Part shown: one piece after another, positions 1 through 8,401 of the stretch | Layout: each line of letters starts with the position of its first letter | Position numbering within the stretch: position 1 is the first letter of the stretch | NCBI GenBank assembly: GCA_905234235.1 | Contig: CAJOHN010000013.1 | Coordinates: forward strand, 1-53,212 | Reading direction: 5' to 3' | From: an uncultured Selenomonadaceae bacterium | Lineage (GTDB): Bacteria > Bacillota > Negativicutes > Selenomonadales > Selenomonadaceae | Length of the DNA stretch: 53,212 nucleotides | Position numbers and translations under genes: made by a program | The notes under the pieces: generated by a model | Database searches by the model: none | Told to the model about the DNA's origin: nothing | The model's input: the letters and a program-made list of their open reading frames with translations, nothing else

Positions 1-400
1 GCAATAATACTGTTGCCGCCGCTGCTGAGGCTCACGAAATTTTTGCCCGCGCCGACGTTGATTGTCGAGTTGCCAATATCCACGATAACCGAATCATCGC
101 CGCCGCTGACTGAAATAATATTTTTAGTTCCGCCGCCCGAAATTGAAACTAAATCATTGCCACCTTTCGCATAAACTTCGCCATATGTCATAGAGCTGTT
201 GACGGTAATTTGATTGTCACCTGAGCCAGCGTTGACTAAAACATAGCCATTTTTGCCGCCGCCCGTGATGATTGTATCATTGCCAGAACCCGCAATAATG
301 GTAGATTCTTCAACATTACTATTGTTGACGAAGTTATTTCCGTCGCCCGCGCTGATGTAGTTTTTGGAGCGTGTTTCTTCGGTCTCTTCTTTGTCAGCAA
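1..400 (-). repeat. Long tandem module of RTX gene, copy A
   Basis: This segment matches 640-1036 at an offset of 636-639 bases. A stretch of about 70 bases starting at 198 matches the stretch starting at 834 with no mismatch seen by eye. The rest is diverged but aligned, with one 3-base length difference. It encodes a repeated unit of about 212 residues. Confidence 0.8.
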
Positions 401-1277
401 CATTGACAATATCGTCGTCCGCGCCGGAGTAAATCGTTGTAGTGCCGCCGTAAGTGATTGAAACGTTATTAGCACCGCCACCGGCATTAATATAGCCGCC
501 CCACACGATAACTGAGTCGTCGCCGTCGCCCGCGTAGACAGTTTGCCGCCGGTTAGGGCTTGCGAGCGTGTTGTTGCCGCCACCGAGCGATATATTATCG
601 TTGCCATTCGTTATCGTGACTAAATCATCGCCGCCGCCCGCAATAATGCTGTTTGAACCGCTGTTGAGACTCACGAAATTTTTGCCTGCGCCGACGTTAA
701 TTGTCGAATTGCCTACGCCTGTGATAACCGAGTCATCGCCGCCGCTGACTGAGATAATATTTGCGGTTCCGCTAACGACTGAAACTAAATCGTTGCCGCC
801 CGACGCATAAACTTCGCCATCCTCCGCATAACTGTTGACGGTAATTTGATTGTCACCTGAGCCAGCGTTGACTAAAACATAGCCATTTTTGCCGCCGCCC
901 GTGATAATTGAATCGTTGCCAGCACCTGCAAAAATTGTTGAGCGTTCTACGTTGCTGTTGTTGATGTAGTTGTCGCCGCCCTCGATACTGATTCTGTTGT
1001 AGTAGCGTTTTTCTTCGGTTTCGTCGCGTTCGCCGACTTCGACGGTATTATTGCCCGTGCCCGCTACGATTGTCTGATAACCGCCCGCCGAGCTGTCAAT
1101 CGAAACGGAATTATTACCGTTGCCCGCATGGATTGAGACGCTATTACCGCTGTTGTAAATCTTGTCGTCGCCGCTACCCGCTTCAATCGTAACTTTGTTG
1201 CCACTGTTGGTGATTAAAGCCGCCTCTGCAGTCCCCGTAACCGTAACGTTGGAATCCGAGTTTCTAATCTCCTCCAT
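1..1277 (-). CDS. RTX-like calcium-binding repeat protein, partial (C-terminus beyond the window)
   Basis: The reading frame is open from an ATG at 1277 to the left edge, so about 425 residues are seen and the C-terminus is missing. The start follows GAGGAG at 9 bases. The protein consists of glycine/aspartate/asparagine-rich short repeats of the form GGxGNDxI and AGSGDNxI, typical of the hemolysin-type (RTX) beta-roll, which folds on calcium after export. There is no Sec signal peptide, which fits type I secretion, but no exporter for it is seen here. A module of about 212 residues occurs twice (see repeat entries), each copy carrying a charged insert rich in E, K and R. A promoter with an A tract lies directly upstream. 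The role is probably surface or secreted (adhesin-like); the exact function cannot be told. Confidence 0.8.
   Translation of the reverse strand, partial: MEEIRNSDSNVTVTGTAEAALITNSGNKVTIEAGSGDDKIYNSGNSVSIHAGNGNNSVSIDSSAGGYQTIVAGTGNNTVEVGERDETEEKRYYNRISIEGGDNYINNSNVERSTIFAGAGNDSIITGGGKNGYVLVNAGSGDNQITVNSYAEDGEVYASGGNDLVSVVSGTANIISVSGGDDSVITGVGNSTINVGAGKNFVSLNSGSNSIIAGGGDDLVTITNGNDNISLGGGNNTLASPNRRQTVYAGDGDDSVIVWGGYINAGGGANNVSITYGGTTTIYSGADDDIVNVADKEETEETRSKNYISAGDGNNFVNNSNVEESTIIAGSGNDTIITGGGKNGYVLVNAGSGDNQITVNSSMTYGEVYAKGGNDLVSISGGGTKNIISVSGGDDSVIVDIGNSTINVGAGKNFVSLSSGGNSII
640..1036 (-). repeat. Long tandem module of RTX gene, copy B
   Basis: This is the partner of copy A at 1-400. Shared landmarks are the starts at 1 and 640, the segment at 31 and 670, the near-identical block at 198 and 834, and the charged insert at 376 and 1012. 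Confidence 0.8.
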
Positions 1278-1316
1278 ATTAACATCTCCTCGCATAAAAA
1301 TTTTTTGGGTTCCTGC

Positions 1317-1346
1317 ATTATATTAGTTGTTTTTTTTTTTTGTCAA
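1317..1346 (-). promoter_or_regulatory. Consensus sigma-70 promoter with 12-base A tract in its spacer (RTX gene)
   Basis: On the minus strand TTGACA (1346-1341) and TATAAT (1322-1317) are both perfect and are separated by 18 bases. The spacer begins with eleven A; together with the last base of the -35 this makes a run of 12 (T at 1330-1341 on the plus strand). The spacer is one base longer than the 17-base optimum. Confidence 0.85.
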
Positions 1347-1377
1347 TTCCCTGTCGCACATTTTAATAAATTTTTAA

Positions 1378-1408
1378 CAAAAAAATCCCCGCCGCTTTGA
1401 CGGGGAGA
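1378..1408 (-). terminator. Rho-independent terminator of the RTX/peptidase gene
   Basis: Read on the minus strand, a CCCCG / CGGGG stem with a 9-base loop is followed by A and a run of seven T. It lies just past the stop codon at 1417. Confidence 0.85.
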
Positions 1409-1416
1409 AAAATTTT

Positions 1417-4071
1417 TTATTTTTTGTTGCTGTAAGTTATCAGCTGATTCTCTTTAAATAAATCTGTTGAAGAATCAATCTGCGCGGCTGAGGAATAATC
1501 TTTAGTCTCAATCAATGAGCCGAGCTGATTATCTGCGGAGAAATTATTATCGTCTTCGAGGAACCAAGCGACATTACCCGCCGCCGTCGGATAAGTTTGT
1601 ATCGTGCCGTTCTTGTCGATGATTGAAATATCTTGCCCCGCCGCGTCCGTGAGTTTTATCGAGCCGCTACCGACTTTAACAAGAACATCTGAGCCGTCCG
1701 TTGTAACTTTAAATGTGCCCTTCGTGATTTTAATTTTGTCAGCCGTCGAGAAGTCCGCGATAATATCGTTACCGTCGCCGCTCGCGTAAATGAAAGTATT
1801 ACCTTCGCCGCTACTTGTGAGGGTATCGTTGCCCTTGCCGCCGCTGATTGAAATATTCTGCCCGCGTGTCGTGATAATGTCGGCGTTTTTACTGCCCGTA
1901 ATTTTAGCATTACTATAATCAGCCGCGAAGTCGAATTCATAGCCGCCGCCATTGACAGAGACTTTAGTTTTGAGCGCGGACTTTTTAAGCGTGACGACGT
2001 TATCGCTGATAGAAATGCCGCTGAGGGATTTGACGCCGTTAACTGTGATTAAAGTTTCGTTTTCGTTGCCGTAAGTAGCTTTCGCGCCGTTCAAGCTCCA
2101 AGAGTTATTCAAAACTTCCTTGCCCAAAATGTTGACGCTGTTCAAAGACGCCGCGCCGTCGATAGTGATTGTATTGTTGCCGACCGTAAGCAGGATAGCA
2201 TCGTCGAAAATTTCTTTGGTGTAAGTAGCAGTGCCGTTGCCGATTGAAAGCGTCGACGTTGAATTGAATCCGCTGATATAATCGTCGCCGTCGCCGGATT
2301 TGTAAGTGAATAAGACATTCGCGCCGCCGTCGTTGAAAAGAACATCTGCGCCTTTGCCGCCCGTGATTGTAATTTGAGAGCCTGCGCTTTGAATCGTATC
2401 GTTACCCGTGCCGCCAAGAATCGTCGTGTTACTTCCTGTGGGACTATCGTCTTCGGCTTCGTAAAATTCATTCCAATTCTCGTAGTAAAGATAGCCGTTG
2501 TAAATAATATCGTCACCTGCGCCGCCCGTGAGTACAGATTTTTCGCCATGACTAATGATTGTATCGTTGCCTGCTCCGCCGCCAAGTGAAACTTTATCGC
2601 CGCCGAATTCATAATCCCAATAGCCGCCGTTGAGAATAAAATCTGCGCCCGCGCCGCCGCTTAATGTCGTAATACTTCCGCGATTTTTAATGGTATCATT
2701 GCCGTTGCCGCCGTAAGCACGAAGAGACGCGCCATTAGTCAGAATTAAATCGTTGCCCGTTTCGCCGTAAGCATACATTTTATCGCCGTAAGCACTGAGC
2801 GAATCATCGCCCGCGCCCGCTCTGATCGTCGAACTCTTGCCCATGCCCGCCAAAGTATCCGCATCGCTCGTCCCTTTGATTGAAAGTTTATTCTTCCACG
2901 CGTAATTGTACGACTTATCATAAGCATCAGCGGTTTGTTTGGCGAGGTAACGGAAGAACATATAGCCCGCCGCGTAGTACAGAGAATAGCCCGTGCCATT
3001 CTTGCCGACGTTCAAACAGGTTGCGAGGGTCGAGGAACTGCCCGCCAATCTTTTTATCAAACTTTTACGTTGATCGTCTATGCCGTGCGTCAATTCGGCT
3101 AAACCTTCCTGTAAAAATTGCGGGAAGTAGCCCATAAAAAGATTCTGCGCGACGTGCGTAAATTCGTGAGCAATACACCTGTCGACGCCGTTGCCGTTAT
3201 AATCGTCGTCGCTGTTGAATTTACTTATGCCCGCGTTAATCGTAACGGAAGTATTGCTTGTTAAGCCCCAGTACATAGAACTTGACGCAAGCGAAAAATC
3301 AATCGTATCGCCCTCGCTGAATTTGACGCCATAACTTTCCTCGACGAGTTTAAGAGATTCTTCACCCCACCAGCTGTAAAGTCCATCCAAAATTTTTTTA
3401 CCGACCGCAGTTGGTGTGCCGAGATTTTTATCGATGTTTATCGTTACGTTATTTCTTGTGAAGGAGGCTCCCGCATAATCATCAAGACTTTGGAGAGTTG
3501 AAAGCGTTTCGGGGACAACGTTATTGGCAGTCTTAGCAGTCAAACCGCCCGCGTCCCAACCGGTTATCGCGCCGGTGTCTTCGTTATCGAGGATTATCCC
3601 GCAATATTTACGCAGAAAAGTATCCGCGTCGCCTGCCGCCTTGCAATCGGCAACCATCTGGTCAATGGCTTCTTGAATGTTATTGAAGTGCGAACAAAGT
3701 TTAATCGCCTCGTCGAGCTTAGGAACATTGGAGAGCAAAGTTTTATTCCAAGCCTTAATCATATTTTTGATGACTTGTTGTCCGCTGTAGCCCGTGCCAT
3801 AAATTTTAGTTTTAGTGCCCGAAGAATCTTTGACGGTGATAGCGCGCCCGCTCATATCGTTAAGCCTCAAAGTGCCGCTACCGATTTTAAAAATCAAATC
3901 GCCGCCGTCGGTCGAGTAACTGCTGACTCTGCCCGACTTAATTTGGATTGTATCTTCGTGGCTGTAGTTGGTGATAGTATCTTTGCCGCCTTCGTAGAGG
4001 AAAATTTCAGCGTCGGTGCTCCCCGTCAAAGTATCGTCGCCTTTGCCGCCCGCGATTGTAATATCAGCCAT
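1417..4071 (-). CDS. RTX-type repeat protein with embedded HExxH metallopeptidase-like domain
   Basis: 884 residues starting at ATG 4071. Residues 1-95 form a beta-roll module (GGKGDDTLTG, then a segment ending in a TKTKIYG-like turn) that recurs near residues 740-835 at the C-terminus. Residues about 180-400 hold a globular domain with HEFTH at 302-306 and a Glu 16 residues after the second His (E322, in FLQEGLAEL), the zinc-binding layout of gluzincin peptidases. Residues about 400-740 are nonapeptide-like repeats (GGxGNDTI). No signal peptide is seen, so type I export is likely. Downstream there is a clear terminator, upstream a -10 TATAAT promoter. The natural substrate is unknown, and whether the peptidase is active is an inference from the motif. 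Confidence 0.85.
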   Translation of the reverse strand: MADITIAGGKGDDTLTGSTDAEIFLYEGGKDTITNYSHEDTIQIKSGRVSSYSTDGGDLIFKIGSGTLRLNDMSGRAITVKDSSGTKTKIYGTGYSGQQVIKNMIKAWNKTLLSNVPKLDEAIKLCSHFNNIQEAIDQMVADCKAAGDADTFLRKYCGIILDNEDTGAITGWDAGGLTAKTANNVVPETLSTLQSLDDYAGASFTRNNVTINIDKNLGTPTAVGKKILDGLYSWWGEESLKLVEESYGVKFSEGDTIDFSLASSSMYWGLTSNTSVTINAGISKFNSDDDYNGNGVDRCIAHEFTHVAQNLFMGYFPQFLQEGLAELTHGIDDQRKSLIKRLAGSSSTLATCLNVGKNGTGYSLYYAAGYMFFRYLAKQTADAYDKSYNYAWKNKLSIKGTSDADTLAGMGKSSTIRAGAGDDSLSAYGDKMYAYGETGNDLILTNGASLRAYGGNGNDTIKNRGSITTLSGGAGADFILNGGYWDYEFGGDKVSLGGGAGNDTIISHGEKSVLTGGAGDDIIYNGYLYYENWNEFYEAEDDSPTGSNTTILGGTGNDTIQSAGSQITITGGKGADVLFNDGGANVLFTYKSGDGDDYISGFNSTSTLSIGNGTATYTKEIFDDAILLTVGNNTITIDGAASLNSVNILGKEVLNNSWSLNGAKATYGNENETLITVNGVKSLSGISISDNVVTLKKSALKTKVSVNGGGYEFDFAADYSNAKITGSKNADIITTRGQNISISGGKGNDTLTSSGEGNTFIYASGDGNDIIADFSTADKIKITKGTFKVTTDGSDVLVKVGSGSIKLTDAAGQDISIIDKNGTIQTYPTAAGNVAWFLEDDNNFSADNQLGSLIETKDYSSAAQIDSSTDLFKENQLITYSNKK

Positions 4072-4104
4072 AAAAATTACGCCCTTTCCATAAAAATTTT
4101 AATC

Positions 4105-4134
4105 ATTATAATCTTTTTATCGGATAAGGCGCAA
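4105..4134 (-). promoter_or_regulatory. Promoter of the RTX/peptidase gene
   Basis: Minus strand: TTGCGC (4134-4129), an 18-base spacer and a perfect TATAAT (4110-4105). It lies just past the end of the CydC/CydD-like gene, so the RTX gene is transcribed separately. Confidence 0.65.
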
Positions 4135-4139
4135 GTAAC

Positions 4140-5678
4140 TTAATTGATTTTTAATATTTCGTCGGCGGCTTCGATAACAGGCAAGCGATGAGTTGCAATT
4201 ATAATCGTTCTGCGCGGAGAAATTTCTTTAATCAGCGCGAGGACTTTTTGTTCCGTTAATTCGTCGAGCCCCGCCGTCGGTTCATCGAGTAAAATTATCG
4301 GCGTATCTTTCAGCAAGGCGCGAATTAAGCCGAGACGTTGGAGTTGCCCGCGACTAAGTTTCTGCGCGGAATTTAAATCGAGCGTCGACAAGTTCAGCGC
4401 GGCTAAAAATTTTTTTAGATATTTATCGTTGAGCGTGTCGAACATTGTAAAATTTTTAATCAGCGGCGCGTCGAATAAGTGCGGGGCTTGAGGCGCGTAG
4501 GATATTTTTGACAGCCGCGAATTTTTTTCCAGCTTTGAAGTCGGTAAGTCGTTCCAGAAAATTTCTCCCGCCGTCGGTTGTAAAATCCCCGCCAAAAGTT
4601 TTAAGAGCGTCGACTTGCCCGCGCCCGATTCGCCGATTAACGCCGTGATTTTCCCCGCTTGAAACTTTAAATTTATTCCGCGCAGAGTCGGTGAAAGTTT
4701 TTTCGGATAAGTAAAGCTGACGTTGTCGACGAAAATATTTGGCGGCATTAAAATTTTCCCAATCGATCCGTTGATTGGCGGCGATTCGATTAAAAATTTT
4801 TTCAAACGTTCCAGAGAATCCCGCGCAGAAATCATCACGTGGAACGCCACGCCAAATTTCCTTATCGGCAAAAAAAATTCCGGCGTAAGCAGTAATAAAA
4901 ACAACGCCGCTTGAAATTCGACGACGCCCGCCACCAATCGCAAGCCCAAAGTCACGGCGACCAGCGCGATTGACAATGTCGTTATCAGTTCCAACGCGAA
5001 TGACGATACGAACGCCAATTTAAGCACGTCGAGAGTTGCCGCCGATGATTTTTGCGACGCCGCACGGATTTTTTCAGCTCCAACTTCGACGCGTCCGAAC
5101 ATTTTAAGCGTGGTTATCGCCGATAATAATTCTTTAAAGTCGCCGTTAAGTTTTTGAAGCTGAGCCCACGCCCGCGCAGATTTTTCAGCCGTCGCCTTGC
5201 CTATCAGCCACAACAACAGCGGCGCAATCGGAAATGTTAAAATCAATATCAGCGAGGTTAAAAAGTCCGTGAACGCCGCGCAGATTAAAAATATCGGCAG
5301 GAAAATTATTGCGGAGAAAATTTGCGGCGCGACCTTCATAAAAAAATCTTCCAAAGCTTGAACCGTATCGAATATTAACGTTAAAAGTTCGCCGCTTGTA
5401 ATTTCTGATTCAAAAATTTGTGCGTGAATTTTTTTACGGAAGAATGTTTGAACGTTCATTGATAAGCGGGCTAAAAATAAATCTGCGCGGCTGGCAATAA
5501 AAAATCTCCCCGCGAAAAATCCGAACGTCGCCAATAAAAATTTCTCTGACGGTTCACTGATGAATTTAACTAACGTCGCCGCTCCGAGCAAAATAAAAAA
5601 TCCTTCGACGAGTTTGCAAAGCGCAACTTCGACGAGGATTTTCTTATTCGATTTAAAAATTTCAATGATAGTGGACAT
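4140..5678 (-). CDS. ABC exporter half-transporter, CydC/CydD-like (thiol export for cytochrome bd assembly)
   Basis: 512 residues. The N-terminal half is an ABC type-1 membrane domain with about six hydrophobic helices. The C-terminal ATPase has Walker A GESGAGKST, signature LSRGQLQRLG, Walker B IILLDEPTAGLD and an ATHR switch histidine. It overlaps cydB by 17 bases, so it is translationally coupled to the oxidase genes. CydC and CydD normally form a heterodimer exporting cysteine or glutathione to the periplasm for cytochrome bd maturation. Only one half-transporter is present in this operon, so it either works as a homodimer or has a partner elsewhere. The family is clear; whether it is CydC or CydD is not. 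Confidence 0.85.
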   Translation of the reverse strand: MSTIIEIFKSNKKILVEVALCKLVEGFFILLGAATLVKFISEPSEKFLLATFGFFAGRFFIASRADLFLARLSMNVQTFFRKKIHAQIFESEITSGELLTLIFDTVQALEDFFMKVAPQIFSAIIFLPIFLICAAFTDFLTSLILILTFPIAPLLLWLIGKATAEKSARAWAQLQKLNGDFKELLSAITTLKMFGRVEVGAEKIRAASQKSSAATLDVLKLAFVSSFALELITTLSIALVAVTLGLRLVAGVVEFQAALFLLLLTPEFFLPIRKFGVAFHVMISARDSLERLKKFLIESPPINGSIGKILMPPNIFVDNVSFTYPKKLSPTLRGINLKFQAGKITALIGESGAGKSTLLKLLAGILQPTAGEIFWNDLPTSKLEKNSRLSKISYAPQAPHLFDAPLIKNFTMFDTLNDKYLKKFLAALNLSTLDLNSAQKLSRGQLQRLGLIRALLKDTPIILLDEPTAGLDELTEQKVLALIKEISPRRTIIIATHRLPVIEAADEILKIN

Positions 5679-6666
5679 CGGCAGGCGTCACGCGTTCCTT
5701 GAAAACTTTATACGACCAAGCTTGATAGCATAGGACAATCGGCACGAAAATAGCTGCCGCAATCGTCATAAGCGTTAAAGTGTGTGGCGTCGACGCGGCG
5801 TTGTAAATGTTGAGGCTCCATTCGGGCGCGATACTCGACACCATCAAGCGCGGGAACATCGCCGTAAAAAATCCAATCGTCAGAAATGCAATGCCCAGCG
5901 TCGATGAAATGAACGCCTTACAACCGCAACCCGCTTTTGCTCCCGCTAAACTCGCTATCAATGCGCCTATCGACAACCCCAAGAAAATAATCGTGCCGGG
6001 CTTCGCGAGAATATCAGTTTCGACGGCGGCAACTCCCGCAAATATTACATAAACAATCAACGTCGTGATACCGAGCCGCAAACTTTTTTGTCTGATATTT
6101 TGTAAGAGCCCTTCGTCAGCAATTTTAATCAGCAAGAAATTCGCGCCATGAAATGTAAACAGTAACAGGAAAAATATTCCGCCCAATAACGCGCAAGGAT
6201 TCAGCAAGTCCAAGAAATTCCCGACGTAATGCATTTGATAATTTATCGGCAAGCCGCGCAGAAGATTCACGACCGCCACACCCCATAACAACGCCGGTAC
6301 AAAACTCCCGAACATTATTCCGAAGTCCCAAAAATTTGTCCAGTCCGAGTATTGAAGTTTGCCGCGCAGTTCAAACGCTACGCCACGCATAATCAACGCA
6401 AGTAACATCAGAAATAACGCAAGGTAAAATGTGCTGAACATCGTCGCGTAAACGTGCGGGAATGCCGCGAACATCGCGCCGCCCGCCGTTATCATCCAAA
6501 CTTCATTGCCATCCCAAACCGGACCAATCGCACGGACAAATTGAGCGCGTTCATTTTTCGGACGACAGAGCATCATCATTCCGACGCCGTAATCAAAACC
6601 TTCCAAGATAAAAAATCCCGTGAACAGCACCGTTATCAAGATAAACCAAACGATATTTAAGTCCAT
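5662..6666 (-). CDS. cydB: Cytochrome bd ubiquinol oxidase subunit II
   Basis: 334 residues, the short end of the family. The protein is very hydrophobic with 8-9 membrane helices. Conserved CydB features are the N-terminal FILEGFDYGVGM, the block WDGNEVWMITAGGAMFAAFP and the following MRGVAFELR. CydB pairs with CydA in the inner membrane to reduce oxygen with quinol electrons and high oxygen affinity, which suits an anaerobe exposed to trace oxygen. The start at 6666 follows TGAGGATT. It sits in the operon cydA - small gene - cydB - ABC half-exporter. Confidence 0.95.
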   Translation of the reverse strand: MDLNIVWFILITVLFTGFFILEGFDYGVGMMMLCRPKNERAQFVRAIGPVWDGNEVWMITAGGAMFAAFPHVYATMFSTFYLALFLMLLALIMRGVAFELRGKLQYSDWTNFWDFGIMFGSFVPALLWGVAVVNLLRGLPINYQMHYVGNFLDLLNPCALLGGIFFLLLFTFHGANFLLIKIADEGLLQNIRQKSLRLGITTLIVYVIFAGVAAVETDILAKPGTIIFLGLSIGALIASLAGAKAGCGCKAFISSTLGIAFLTIGFFTAMFPRLMVSSIAPEWSLNIYNAASTPHTLTLMTIAAAIFVPIVLCYQAWSYKVFKERVTPADVHYH

Positions 6667-6682
6667 AATCCTCAGCCGCCTT

Positions 6683-6997
6683 TCAGTGCGTCAAGATTGT
6701 ATAAACCATAGTTCCAACCATAACGACAACTGCTATAACCGAAGTTCCAACGCCGACCATCGCCGCTACAGTCAAATTTTGGACGTGCTTACCTATGCTG
6801 TCAATTTTCCCGTCAAGCTTATCTATTTTTTCGTTCATATCTTTACGTAATTCGCGAATTTCTGCCGCCCGTTGATTATCGCGGTCGCGCATTTCTTGGC
6901 GCATATCGTGTGCTTCTTGCATAAACATTTCAAATTTAGTTTCGAGACTTGTAACGCGACTATCAAGTTCGTTAATTTTTTTCTCTTGCTTAGTCAT
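6683..6997 (-). CDS. Small coiled-coil protein with C-terminal membrane anchor, inside the cyd operon
   Basis: 104 residues from ATG 6997, chosen because GAGGAG lies 8 bases upstream; a GTG at 7006 in the same frame would overlap that site. Residues 1-75 are charged and heptad-like (repeated LDxRV, LDGKID patterns), a probable coiled coil. Residues about 77-102 form one hydrophobic helix (VAAMVGVGTSVIAVVVMVGT). It lies 5 bases after the cydA stop and 16 before the cydB start, so it is co-transcribed and probably co-translated with the oxidase. Cytochrome bd enzymes often carry a single-helix accessory subunit (CydX/CydS type), but this protein is longer and has a cytoplasmic coil. It also resembles phage XhlA-like proteins in layout. 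I do not recognise the family with certainty. Confidence 0.8.
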   Translation of the reverse strand: MTKQEKKINELDSRVTSLETKFEMFMQEAHDMRQEMRDRDNQRAAEIRELRKDMNEKIDKLDGKIDSIGKHVQNLTVAAMVGVGTSVIAVVVMVGTMVYTILTH

Positions 6998-7002
6998 GAT
7001 AA

Positions 7003-8370
7003 TCACTCCTCTTCAGTGATTTTGGTGCGCCTTATGAACATGACTGCCGCTAAGACCGCTAACGCCGCCAAGAATAAATAAATCGCCGTGAATCCGATTA
7101 GAGTTATCCAAACTTCGCCCGCCGATAAGTTCGGGCTGACTGCTACCGCTGTTTTCTGCAAGCCAACGACGATCCAAGGCTGACGCCCCGCCTCTGCTAT
7201 GTACCAGCCCGCAGAGTTAGCGATAAACGGCAACGGCAACAACAGCGGCATAAACTTTAAGCAACAAGCGTGCTCGCGAATTTTACTTTGTTGGAAGATA
7301 AACAGGAAACCCGTAACCAAGACAATCAGCAATAACAAACCGCCCGTGCCGACCATCGCTCTGAAACTCCAAAACATGCCGCGAACGTCGTTAGGAATGT
7401 AATAGCCGCTACCGTATTTCTCGACAGCCTCGCGTTGCAAATCGTTAATGCCTTTGACTTCGCCGCTAAAAGAATTATGCACCATGAAACTAAACATTTT
7501 CGGGATAAGAATTTCAGAATCATTACGGCGCGCCTCCTGATTAATATCGGCGACAACCGCGAACGGCGCAGGATTTTCCGTCTCCCATAAAGCCTCGAAC
7601 GAAGCAAGTTTCATCGGGTTTGCCGTCGCTAAATATTGCGCGTGCATGTGCCCCGAACCCATTACGCCCAAAGTTCCAAGTAATGTGTATAAAACTGCGC
7701 GGCGCATCGTTCTGATAAACATTTCTCGCGAATCCTCGTCCGTTGCAATCTTCCACGCGCTCACGACGATAACTAAAAATCCGCCCGTCGTTATCCCCGC
7801 GAACAACGCATGAGAATATTCTCCCAAGACGTAGGGATTTGTAACCAGTTCAATAAAATCCGTCATGACTGCGCGCCCGTCTTCAATCGCGTAGCCGACG
7901 GGGTGTTGCATAAACGAATTCGCTACCAGAATCCAAAACGCCGATAAGTTACTCCCGAACGCCACCAACCATATGCAAAGGCAATGAAGTTTTTCACTGA
8001 GCTTATCCCAACCAAATATCCACAGCCCAATAAACGTCGATTCGATAAAAAATGCCGTCAATGCCTCAAGCGCGAGCGGTGCGCCGAAAATATCGCCCAT
8101 AAACCGCGCATACTCCGACCAGTTCATCCCGAAATGAAATTCCTGAACGATACCGGTTACCACGCCCATTGCAAAGTTGATTAGGAAAATCGTCCCAAAA
8201 AATTTTACCAGCTTTTTGAGCTTGATTCGTTCCTCGTAACTGCCGCTGAAAATGTACCACGTCTCAAGCAGCGCAACAAAAATTGACAGCCCCAGCGTCA
8301 CCGGCACGAATAAAAAATGATATAAGGTCGTTATTGCGAACTGCAGGCGCGACAGGATTAATGCGTCCAT
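7003..8370 (-). CDS. cydA: Cytochrome bd ubiquinol oxidase subunit I (short Q-loop type)
   Basis: 455 residues from ATG 8370. An upstream in-frame ATG at 8436 would add 22 residues unlike CydA; the chosen start gives the family N-terminus MDALILSRLQFA and has GGAAGTGA upstream. The early His of TTLYHFLFVP and the His of HALFAGITTG match the haem b595 and b558 ligands, and GWYIAEAGRQPW is the conserved late block. The length fits oxidases with a short quinol-binding loop, usual in Firmicutes. It is the first gene of the cyd operon. A leader of more than 300 bases with an inverted repeat precedes it. Confidence 0.95.
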   Translation of the reverse strand: MDALILSRLQFAITTLYHFLFVPVTLGLSIFVALLETWYIFSGSYEERIKLKKLVKFFGTIFLINFAMGVVTGIVQEFHFGMNWSEYARFMGDIFGAPLALEALTAFFIESTFIGLWIFGWDKLSEKLHCLCIWLVAFGSNLSAFWILVANSFMQHPVGYAIEDGRAVMTDFIELVTNPYVLGEYSHALFAGITTGGFLVIVVSAWKIATDEDSREMFIRTMRRAVLYTLLGTLGVMGSGHMHAQYLATANPMKLASFEALWETENPAPFAVVADINQEARRNDSEILIPKMFSFMVHNSFSGEVKGINDLQREAVEKYGSGYYIPNDVRGMFWSFRAMVGTGGLLLLIVLVTGFLFIFQQSKIREHACCLKFMPLLLPLPFIANSAGWYIAEAGRQPWIVVGLQKTAVAVSPNLSAGEVWITLIGFTAIYLFLAALAVLAAVMFIRRTKITEEE

Positions 8371-8401
8371 AAAATCACTTCCCATTAAAAATTTTGTGAC
8401 G

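Noticed and set aside
236-607. Open frame of 123 codons on the minus strand
   Set aside because: It runs out of frame through the RTX repeat gene 1-1277, whose own frame is open throughout and gives GGxGND repeats.
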